Positions 1 through 5,862 of a DNA stretch of 9,673 nt are shown piece by piece. The notes beneath the pieces were generated by a model, which saw only the letters and a program-made list of their open reading frames with translations, searched no databases and was not told where the DNA came from. The position numbers were made by a program, and so were the translations under genes. This DNA is from JBBDMU01 sp040905685 (GTDB lineage Bacteria > Bacteroidota > Rhodothermia > Balneolales > Natronogracilivirgulaceae): NCBI GenBank assembly GCA_040905685.1, contig JBBDRB010000022.1, positions 1 through 9,673 on the forward strand. The letters run 5' to 3'. How positions within the stretch are numbered: position 1 is the first letter of the stretch; each line of letters opens with the position of its first letter.

Positions 1-129
1 TATCCCGCACCGGTACATTCTTTTTTTGGAATGTTAACGACTTCTTATATATTGATAAAATTGTTAAAACCTCTTAATGCTTCACTATACGGGCCGTTTG
101 CGTCCCTGGACTTCTAAAAATCATGCATT

Positions 130-651
130 GTGTCCATTGAAATCGATACAAAAAACATTAGCCGGATAGATCAGCCCTCCAAGAATACCTTCGGTTGGTT
201 TGTTCGCATCAGGCGGGACGGAAACAGGGTGAGTAAGTTTTTCAGCGATGGGAAGTACGGCGGAAAAGAAAAAGCCATCGAAATGGCCAGGGCTTTCCGG
301 GATGAAAATTTAGGAAAATGGGAGAAATTTGCAAAAAACTTTGACCGGTCCATGCATGTCGGCAAAAAAAGCAATATCGGTTATCCCGGCATAAGTTATT
401 GTATCAAAACCAAGCTGCGAAATGGAGAAGAATACAAGGAGCATGTCTTCCAGGTGTCGTTCTCCCCGGAAAAGGGGGTGCATAAGAACAAGTCTTTTTA
501 CATACCGAAGGCAAAATCAAAGCGGGATTTCAAGAAAAACTATGATCTGAAACTTGAGGATGCCATACGCTTCCGCGACCAGGAAATGTTAAAAATTTAC
601 GGTGCCCGCTATGTCAATTTTAAAAAGAAACGTAAAAAAAACGGAGTGTAG
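130..651 (+). CDS. Small basic protein with two tandem AP2/ERF-like DNA-binding modules
   Basis: A 173-residue lysine- and arginine-rich protein that probably binds DNA. Module A (about residues 20-61) has the AP2 pattern of a short beta sheet plus a helix: GWFVRIRRDGNRVSKFF, then YGG and a helix ending in ARAFRDENL. Module B (about 84-157) repeats the plan: GYPGISYCIK, a second strand at VFQVSFSP, KSFYIPKA, and a helix with AIRFRDQEML. Both modules end in an RD(E/Q)xxL-like helix. The C-terminus is very basic (KKKRKK near 165-170). No nuclease, HNH or integrase motif is visible, so this is a stand-alone AP2 protein rather than an AP2-homing endonuclease fusion. The start is GTG at 130. The frame is closed by a TAA at 115-117, no ATG lies between, and the next in-frame ATG would cut into module A. 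There is no clear Shine-Dalgarno sequence. It ends 6 bases before rmuC, which suggests co-transcription. Target and biological role are unknown. Confidence 0.85.
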   Translation: MSIEIDTKNISRIDQPSKNTFGWFVRIRRDGNRVSKFFSDGKYGGKEKAIEMARAFRDENLGKWEKFAKNFDRSMHVGKKSNIGYPGISYCIKTKLRNGEEYKEHVFQVSFSPEKGVHKNKSFYIPKAKSKRDFKKNYDLKLEDAIRFRDQEMLKIYGARYVNFKKKRKKNGV

Positions 652-657
652 GTAATA

Positions 658-1977
658 ATGGAGCTTATTTTCCTGACAACAGGGCTGCTCATTGGTTTTC
701 TAACGGCTTGGCTGTTAAAGGCGGAGATCATGAAACGGGAATTAAGCCATCTGAAATCGGATAATGACCGGTTCGCCGAACGCAACGAATTCCTCAAATC
801 GGATATCGAAAAAACCGAAGCCCGGTCTAAAGATCAGCAAACGGAGCTATCGGTCCTTCATCAAAATTACGCCACGGTAAAAGCGGATTACAGGAACCTG
901 GAAGAAAAACTTTCCAGCCACAAAGAGGAAGTAAACCAGCTTCAGCAGAAATTTTCCTCTGAATTCAAGAATCTGGCTAATCAAATCCTTGACGAGAAAA
1001 GCAAGAAATTTACCGACCAGAACAAGGCTAATCTGGATATACTGCTTCAGCCGCTTGGCGAAAAGATCAAAACGTTCCAGAAAAAAGTGGAAGAAACCCA
1101 TATTACCGATGTGCGGGAACGCAGTTCCCTGCAGGAGCAGATAAAAGGCCTGACGGATCTGAACCAGAGAATGAGCCTGGAAGCCAACAACCTCGTCAAA
1201 GCACTGAAAGGCCAGGCTAAAACCCAGGGAAACTGGGGTGAAATGATCCTGGAGCGTATTCTCGAGAAGTCCGGCCTTCAGAAAGACCGTGAATACAGGG
1301 TTCAGGAAAGCCTGAAAGATGACAGCGGTCGCCGGCAGCAGCCTGACGTGATCATTAACCTGCCTGATCGGAAGAACCTGGTTGTCGATTCCAAAGTTTC
1401 GCTGAATGCCTACGAGCGGTATTCGTCTTCTGAGGAAGAGGCCGAGCAGCTCTTATGCCGTAAAAGCCACATCCAATCACTCCGGACCCATGTGCGCCAA
1501 TTGAGCGACAAGAATTATCAGGATCTATATGATATCAACAGCCCGAATTTCGTGCTGCTGTTTGTACCCATTGAACCCGCTTTCGCCCTGGCCATACAGT
1601 ATGATCCACAGCTTTACGAAGACGCTTTTGATAAGAACATCGTCATCGTAAGCCCCACCACGTTGCTGGCTACCCTGGCTACCATCAAAAGCATCTGGAA
1701 ACAGGAGTACCAGAGCAGGAATGCCGCCGAAATAGCCCGCCAAAGCGCAGGGTTGCTGGATAAATTTGTGAACTTTGTTGCCGATTTGGAGAAAGTCGGT
1801 GAACGAATGGATCAAACCCGCAAAAGCTACGATGCGGCCATGAACAAGCTGAAAACGGGTAAAGGCAATCTGATCAGCAGCACGGAAAAAATCCGCAAGT
1901 TGGGTGTCAAGTCCAGGAAAGCCTTGCCATCAGGCATTTTAATGAACGGATCCGACCCCGATGGTGAGGAGCCTTAA
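658..1977 (+). CDS. rmuC: DNA recombination protein RmuC, membrane-anchored predicted nuclease
   Basis: RmuC limits inversion at short inverted repeats in E. coli and is predicted to be a nuclease of the PD-(D/E)XK type. Visible order in the 439 residues: an N-terminal transmembrane helix (about 3-20) with a basic following segment, a long charged coiled coil (about 25-145), then the RmuC domain (about 150-420). Family hallmarks are GNWGEMILERILEKSGL (191-207), PDVIINLP starting at 229, VVDSKVSLNAY (242-252), FVPIEPAFALA (302-312) and IVSPTTLLATLATI (330-343). E195, D230 and the D244-S-K246 set fit a PD-(D/E)XK-like active site; this reading is an inference from spacing. Length is normal for the family. 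The ATG start is supported by GGAG at 643-646, 11 bases upstream and lying within the last codons of the AP2 gene, so translational coupling is likely. The tail after residue 420 is short, hydrophilic and probably disordered. Confidence 0.96.
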   Translation: MELIFLTTGLLIGFLTAWLLKAEIMKRELSHLKSDNDRFAERNEFLKSDIEKTEARSKDQQTELSVLHQNYATVKADYRNLEEKLSSHKEEVNQLQQKFSSEFKNLANQILDEKSKKFTDQNKANLDILLQPLGEKIKTFQKKVEETHITDVRERSSLQEQIKGLTDLNQRMSLEANNLVKALKGQAKTQGNWGEMILERILEKSGLQKDREYRVQESLKDDSGRRQQPDVIINLPDRKNLVVDSKVSLNAYERYSSSEEEAEQLLCRKSHIQSLRTHVRQLSDKNYQDLYDINSPNFVLLFVPIEPAFALAIQYDPQLYEDAFDKNIVIVSPTTLLATLATIKSIWKQEYQSRNAAEIARQSAGLLDKFVNFVADLEKVGERMDQTRKSYDAAMNKLKTGKGNLISSTEKIRKLGVKSRKALPSGILMNGSDPDGEEP

Positions 1978-2052
1978 GTTAATCTTTCCTAACTGAACTT
2001 TGCTTCTGATTGTTCGTTATGCAGGTAGAACATAGCATCTAACCGCTACCGT

Positions 2053-2208
2053 ATGACTTTATTGGTGACACTCTTTGTAATCGGCTTTATCGTCTGCATG
2101 ATCGTCCTGGCCGGCGTAATGGCAGATAAATCAGGCTCTAATGCCACCGAACCGATCAGAAAGGGGGATCAGACCGATCAGTCGGACGATGCCCGTATCA
2201 AGCAATGA
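2053..2208 (+). CDS. Small single-pass membrane protein (51 residues), first of a similar pair
   Basis: An ATG-started frame of 51 codons ending in TGA. Residues 2-23 form one strongly hydrophobic helix (LLVTLFVIGFIVCMIVLAGVM), followed by a hydrophilic, partly acidic tail (ADKSGSN, then an Asp/Gln-rich stretch) ending in RIKQ. The layout, a very short N-terminus, one helix and a polar tail, matches the next small gene 19 bases downstream. The two share a core of the form GF(I/V)VxxIVLxxxMxD, which suggests duplication. No family is recognised. It has one cysteine (C15) inside the helix and no lipobox, since no small residue pattern precedes C15. There is no Shine-Dalgarno sequence, as for most genes here. 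A longer reading frame from 2141 overlaps its 3' half in another frame, but that part has no protein-like character. Evidence for a real gene is the helix, the similarity to its neighbour and the tight spacing; there is no homology support. Confidence 0.6.
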   Translation: MTLLVTLFVIGFIVCMIVLAGVMADKSGSNATEPIRKGDQTDQSDDARIKQ

Positions 2209-2227
2209 AATCAATAAACCGGATACA

Positions 2228-2428
2228 ATGACTATATTTCTCTATGGTATTCTTGCTATTGGCTTTGTCGTGAGTTTAATTGTGCTGTTTAGTGCAATGA
2301 CCGACATCCGGGAAAACAGAAAAGACAAAACCGCTCAGCGTGACATACCCCAGGATGAGCAGCAGCATGATACGCCCGGTAATGTGGGAAAAGACCGGCC
2401 CCAAAAAGCGCCGAATACACGAAGATGA
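2228..2428 (+). CDS. Small single-pass membrane protein (66 residues), second of a similar pair, coupled to msrB
   Basis: The frame is open from 2141, but the preferred start is the ATG at 2228. From there the protein begins MTIFLYG and runs straight into one hydrophobic helix (about residues 2-24, including GFVVSLIVLFSAM), then a charged tail rich in Asp, Arg, Gln and Lys ending in NTRR. The codons from 2141 to 2227 give a polar Arg/Ser/Pro-rich segment that overlaps the preceding small gene in another frame, so they are probably not translated. The helix core GFVVSLIVLFSAMTD lines up with GFIVCMIVLAGVMAD of the upstream gene, at the same distance from the start codon. It contains no cysteine. 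Its TGA stop overlaps the proposed ATG of msrB (ATGA, 4-base overlap), which points to one operon and translational coupling. No known family is recognised; a structural or accessory membrane role is only a guess. Confidence 0.65.
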   Translation: MTIFLYGILAIGFVVSLIVLFSAMTDIRENRKDKTAQRDIPQDEQQHDTPGNVGKDRPQKAPNTRR

Positions 2429-2982
2429 ATGAAAACACAGTATTAAAGGTTATGTTAAAGATACGTTACCCCTTTTATTTCTGCCTGATTCTTGCGAGTG
2501 CCGTGGTGGCCGGTTGCCAGCAGGAACAAACCGGCTATGCCAATGCTGCAGCCAAAGAGTATGATCGGAGCCATCAACAGACCGTCAGTGCAATGGAGAA
2601 AGTGACTAAAACCGATGATGAGTGGAGGGGGCTTTTAACCGCCTCCGAATACCGGATTTTGCGCCGGGCCGGAACCGAACTGCCTTACATTAATGAATAC
2701 TACAAAACCAGGGTAAAAGGGATCTATCAATGCGCAGCCTGTGATTTGCCGGTATTTGATTCGGAAACCAAATATGATTCCGGCTCTGGTTGGCCGGCCT
2801 TTTACGCACCCATAGAGGGTCATATCATCACAACCCTGGACACCAGTTTTTTCATGGAAAGAACGGAGGTCCTCTGTGCGAGATGTGATTCCCATCTCGG
2901 TCACGTATTTGAGGACGGACCGGACCCTACCGGGTTGCGATACTGCATCAATTCGGTTGCTATGAATCTGGAAGAGCATTAA
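2425..2982 (+). CDS. msrB: Peptide-methionine (R)-S-oxide reductase, lipoprotein form
   Basis: Reduces the R epimer of methionine sulfoxide in proteins. The MsrB fold is clear: DDEWRGLLTASEYRILR (64-80), GTELPY, two zinc-binding pairs CAAC (C103, C106) and CARC (C151, C154), GHVFEDGP (159-166), and the catalytic Cys in RYCINSVAMNL (C174). The N-terminus has a hydrophobic stretch ending in VVAG-C31, a good lipobox, so the enzyme should be exported and lipidated at C31. The following residue is Gln rather than Asp, which by the E. coli rule would send it to the outer membrane. The position where many MsrBs have a resolving Cys (SGCGWPSF) is Ser here (SGSGWPAF, S121), so it appears to be of the one-cysteine type. 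The start at 2425 overlaps the upstream stop. An alternative ATG at 2452 gives a more compact 21-residue signal peptide and is about as likely. A GK-rich reading continues in frame after the stop (see the next feature). Confidence 0.95.
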   Translation: MNENTVLKVMLKIRYPFYFCLILASAVVAGCQQEQTGYANAAAKEYDRSHQQTVSAMEKVTKTDDEWRGLLTASEYRILRRAGTELPYINEYYKTRVKGIYQCAACDLPVFDSETKYDSGSGWPAFYAPIEGHIITTLDTSFFMERTEVLCARCDSHLGHVFEDGPDPTGLRYCINSVAMNLEEH

Positions 2983-3036
2983 ATCGGCAAAAAAGGCAAG
3001 AGAAAAGGCAAGTTCGGCAAAACAACTTCGGGATGA
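2983..3036 (+). other. In-frame Gly-Lys-rich segment after the msrB stop, with four GGCAA repeats
   Basis: Directly after the msrB TAA the same frame stays open for 17 codons to a TGA at 3034-3036, reading IGKKGKRKGKFGKTTSG. The DNA shows GGCAA at 2986, 2995, 3007 and 3016, all in the same codon phase (GGC AAA or GGC AAG). The segment could be the remnant of a basic C-terminal tail cut off by a stop mutation, or a simple repeat that arose by chance. It is not counted as part of msrB because the MsrB domain ends normally at LEEH. Confidence 0.35.
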
Positions 3037-3038
3037 CA

Positions 3039-3066
3039 TTGTTATATTATAGATTATCTAATTTTT
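3039..3066 (+). promoter_or_regulatory. Possible Bacteroidota-type promoter for lysS
   Basis: TTG at 3039-3041 is followed after 17 bases by TAATTTTT (3059-3066). This is one mismatch from the Bacteroidota -7 element TAnnTTTG, although the spacer is shorter than the usual 19-21 bases. It sits in an AT-rich stretch about 22 bases upstream of the lysS ATG, in the only sizeable gap between msrB and lysS. AT-rich DNA gives such matches easily, so the call is weak. Confidence 0.3.
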
Positions 3067-3087
3067 TCCCGATTATTAATTTAGCCC

Positions 3088-4611
3088 ATGGACAAACCTG
3101 AAATCAGCCTGAGTGAACAGGCTCATCTTCGCCTTGAAAAGTTAAAAGAATTAAAAAACCTTGATATAAACCCCTTCCCCTATAGTTTTGATATTGATCA
3201 CAGCAGCAGGCAGATCCTGGAAACCCCTGATCTTTTGCGCGTCGGGGAGGAAGAGACCGAAAGAGTTAGCCTTGCTGGCCGGATAATGACCCGCCGGATT
3301 ATGGGTAAGGCATCTTTTTTTAATTTGCAGGATCAGGAAGGACGTATTCAGGTTTATTTGCGCAGGGATGATATCGGAGTTGAAAACTACAATACGGTAT
3401 TCAAGAAGTTTGTTGACCTGGGCGACATTGTCGGCATAAAAGGCTTTGTTTTCAAAACCCGGACCGGGGAAATAACGGTTCATGCCGAGCATTTTGAATT
3501 GTTAAGCAAATCGGTTCGCCCTATGCCGGTACCAAAAGAAGTTACTGACGAAAAGGGCGAGACGGTTACCTACGATGCTTTTGCAGACAAAGAACAACGT
3601 TACCGGCATCGTTATCTCGATCTAATGGTCAATCCGGAGGTACGTGACGTATTCCGGAAGCGATCCGGCATGGTGCATGCTATCCGCAGTTATATGCTGG
3701 ATAAAGATTATCTTGAAGTTGAAACTCCAGTACTGCAGCCGGTCTACGGAGGGGCTTCCGCAAAGCCGTTCACGACCCACCACAACGCCCTGGATATGCA
3801 GCTGTACCTGCGCGTTGCCAATGAACTCTATCTTAAACGCCTTATTGTTGGAGGATTCAACGGGGTTTTTGAATTTGCCAAGGATTTCAGGAATGAGGGG
3901 ATGAGCCGTTTTCACAACCCTGAATTCACCCAGGTTGAACTTTATGTAGCCTATAAGGATTATAACTGGATGATGGATTTCGTGGAGAGTCTTTTAGAGC
4001 ATGTGGCCCTGACCCTTCATCATACCACCCAAGTCCACGTTGGGAAAAATATCATTGATTTCGGAAAGCCCTGGCCCCGGGTCCCCATGCTCGAGGCCAT
4101 TGAAAAGGAAACAGGCATTGATCTTGAGGGGATGGACCAGAAAGCCCTGCAGGATACAGCCCGCAAGTTGAATGTTGGAATTGATGAAACGATGGGCATC
4201 GGCAAGCTTATCGACGAAATCTTCGGCGAGTACGTGGAACCGAAACTGATACAGCCCACCTTCATCACCGATTACCCGATAGAGATGAGCCCGCTGGCGA
4301 AAAAACACCGCAGTAAACCGGGACTGGTTGAGCGTTTTGAATTAATCTGTAACGGCAAGGAAATCTGCAATGCCTTTAGTGAGTTGAATGATCCTGTGGA
4401 ACAGCGCAGACGTTTTGAAGAACAGGCTAACCTGCGTGCCGGGGGTGATGAGGAGGCCATGGCCCTTGACGAAGATTTCCTTCGGGCTATAGAACATGGC
4501 ATGCCGCCTACGGCCGGACTTGGCATCGGCATCGATCGTCTGGCCATGATCATGACCAATCAGGAATCCATACGGGATGTGTTGTTCTTTCCCCATATGA
4601 GGCCTGAATAA
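3088..4611 (+). CDS. lysS: Lysyl-tRNA synthetase, class II
   Basis: Charges tRNA-Lys with lysine in the cytoplasm. The 507 residues show an N-terminal helix, an OB-fold anticodon-binding domain (about 60-140; VSLAGRIMTRRIMGKASFF at its start) and a class II catalytic domain (about 170-507). Motif 1 region: YLEVETPVLQPVYGGASAKPF (208-228). Motif 2: FRNEGMSRFHNPEFTQVELY (267-286). Motif 3: GLGIGIDRLAMI (477-488) with the ATP-binding Arg R484, followed by the usual DVLFFPHMRP terminus. The segment between the two domains is longer than in E. coli LysS (EVTDEKGETVTYDAF, 151-165). To my knowledge this segment and NELYLKRLIVGGF (245-257) are typical of Bacteroidota-like enzymes. There is no long C-terminal extension. 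The ATG at 3088 has no Shine-Dalgarno sequence, but the N-terminus is of normal length. The permease gene begins 18 bases after the stop, so the two are likely co-transcribed. Confidence 0.98.
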   Translation: MDKPEISLSEQAHLRLEKLKELKNLDINPFPYSFDIDHSSRQILETPDLLRVGEEETERVSLAGRIMTRRIMGKASFFNLQDQEGRIQVYLRRDDIGVENYNTVFKKFVDLGDIVGIKGFVFKTRTGEITVHAEHFELLSKSVRPMPVPKEVTDEKGETVTYDAFADKEQRYRHRYLDLMVNPEVRDVFRKRSGMVHAIRSYMLDKDYLEVETPVLQPVYGGASAKPFTTHHNALDMQLYLRVANELYLKRLIVGGFNGVFEFAKDFRNEGMSRFHNPEFTQVELYVAYKDYNWMMDFVESLLEHVALTLHHTTQVHVGKNIIDFGKPWPRVPMLEAIEKETGIDLEGMDQKALQDTARKLNVGIDETMGIGKLIDEIFGEYVEPKLIQPTFITDYPIEMSPLAKKHRSKPGLVERFELICNGKEICNAFSELNDPVEQRRRFEEQANLRAGGDEEAMALDEDFLRAIEHGMPPTAGLGIGIDRLAMIMTNQESIRDVLFFPHMRPE

Positions 4612-4629
4612 ATTAACTAAGAGTTCAAT

Positions 4630-5856
4630 TTGAAATTCGAATGGTTTTTAGCCCTGCGTTATTTTCGCGGGGGCAGGAAAGATTCTTCTTTCCTTTCTTT
4701 TATCAAGGTGATGGCCATTTCCGGGGTAGCGGTCGGGGTGGCCGGACTGCTGATATCCCTGTCCATTGTTCATGGCTTTAAATCCGTGATCCAGGAAAAA
4801 ATCCTTGGATTTGGCAATAACATCACCGTGATGACCTATTCCGACAGCCCCATTTACCGGGCAGATACCGTACTCACCCGGCTTGCGGGCATTCCTGAAA
4901 TCTCCGAAATCCAGGAAGTGGTCTATGGACAGGCTATGGTGCAGACGCGGGATTTTGTCGAAGGCAGCTTTATAAAGGGGGTGGGTCCGGAGGGTGATCT
5001 GTCCGACATACACCAGTACGTCAACCGGGGCCGGTATGATTTCAGTGCCGATGAAAACGGGCTGCCGGGAGTGGTCATCGGCAGCAGGCTTGCCCGTAAC
5101 CTGAATGCCCGGATCGGCAGCGCGCTCACCGTTTACACGCTTCAGGGCGTTCCCAGTCCGGTCAATATGCCTGAAATCATCCAGTTTCATATTGCCGGTA
5201 TCTACCAGACCGGGGTGGATATGTTTGACGATTTACTGGTGCTGATGGAAAGGGATTACGCCCGTGTGCTTTTTGACCTGCCTCCGCCAAGCGCCAGCCA
5301 GATTGATGTTCAGGCAACCGGGGCCGGTCACATTCGCGACGTTGACGCCGCCATCAGTGAGGCTTTGCCCTTTCCCTATTACACCGAAACCATTTACCAG
5401 CGGTACAGCAGTATTTTTGCCTGGATTAATCTGCAGGAACAAACCATACCGTTTGTGATCGCCGTGATGATAATCGTCGCGGCTTTCAATCTGATCGGCA
5501 CCGTTCTGATGATGGTACTGGAACGAACAAAAGACATCGGTATCCTCAAAACCATGGGGGCCGGTGATAAGAATATCCGGTCCGTTTTCCTCATTGAAGG
5601 ATTAATCGTGGGCCTGACGGGCCTGATACTCGGAATCGTTTTGTCGCTGTTATTTTACTGGCTGCAGGCCACCTGGCAAATCATTCCTCTGCCCGAAGAG
5701 ACCTATTATATGTCGGCCGCTCCGGTTGAGCCGCATGTATTCGATTTTGCGATCGTTTCCATAGTTACCATGCTGCTTTGCGCCCTGGCCTCATGGCTTC
5801 CCGCCAGGGTTGCGGCAAGGATGAACCCTTTGTCTGTGATCTCCTATGGCAGGTAA
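4630..5856 (+). CDS. LolC/LolE-family ABC transporter permease (lipoprotein release type)
   Basis: Inner-membrane permease of the FtsX/MacB type, most like LolC/LolE, which extract lipoproteins for transfer to the outer membrane. The 408 residues show the typical MKFEWFLALRYF start, TM1 (about 28-49, AISGVAVGVAGLLISLSIV), a large periplasmic domain (about 50-270), and three C-terminal helices (about 273-297, 320-345 and 371-393). The hallmark cytoplasmic loop ERTKDIGILKTMGA (298-311) contacts the ATPase. LPEETYYMSAAPVEP (354-368) before the last helix is also typical of LolC/E. The start is TTG at 4630: no ATG is available before TM1, the N-terminus matches the family, and AAGAG at 4619-4623 is a weak ribosome binding site 6 bases upstream. 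No ATPase (LolD) gene follows, because dnaG converges immediately, so its partner must be encoded elsewhere. LolC and LolE cannot be told apart here; a single LolC/E-type subunit acting as a homodimer is possible. Confidence 0.9.
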   Translation: MKFEWFLALRYFRGGRKDSSFLSFIKVMAISGVAVGVAGLLISLSIVHGFKSVIQEKILGFGNNITVMTYSDSPIYRADTVLTRLAGIPEISEIQEVVYGQAMVQTRDFVEGSFIKGVGPEGDLSDIHQYVNRGRYDFSADENGLPGVVIGSRLARNLNARIGSALTVYTLQGVPSPVNMPEIIQFHIAGIYQTGVDMFDDLLVLMERDYARVLFDLPPPSASQIDVQATGAGHIRDVDAAISEALPFPYYTETIYQRYSSIFAWINLQEQTIPFVIAVMIIVAAFNLIGTVLMMVLERTKDIGILKTMGAGDKNIRSVFLIEGLIVGLTGLILGIVLSLLFYWLQATWQIIPLPEETYYMSAAPVEPHVFDFAIVSIVTMLLCALASWLPARVAARMNPLSVISYGR

Positions 5857-5862
5857 CGTTAC
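5853..5862. repeat. 10-bp perfect palindrome holding both convergent stop codons
   Basis: GTAACGTTAC reads the same on both strands. It contains the TAA of the permease gene (5854-5856, plus strand) and the TAA of dnaG (5859-5861 on the minus strand). The two coding regions are separated by two bases, which leaves no room for an intergenic terminator. Confidence 0.9.

Noticed and set aside
15..34. Hairpin ACATTC / GAATGT with a T-rich loop, as a terminator of an upstream gene
   Set aside because: The stem is only 6 bp and AT-rich, and no T-run follows it.
61..91. TTGTTA ... TATACG as a promoter for the AP2-like gene
   Set aside because: The spacer is 19 bases and both boxes are imperfect in AT-rich DNA; too weak to list as a feature.
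1977..1994. AGTTA / TAACT hairpin after rmuC
   Set aside because: A 5-bp AT-rich stem without a T-tract, so not a convincing terminator.
2141..2227. N-terminal extension of the second small membrane protein
   Set aside because: It overlaps the first small gene in another frame and encodes a polar Arg/Ser/Pro stretch, while the ATG at 2228 gives the same layout as the neighbouring paralogue.
4648..5190. 180-codon open frame on the minus strand, opposite the permease gene
   Set aside because: Antisense shadow of a clear membrane protein gene; composition is rich in His, Gly and Arg without domain features.
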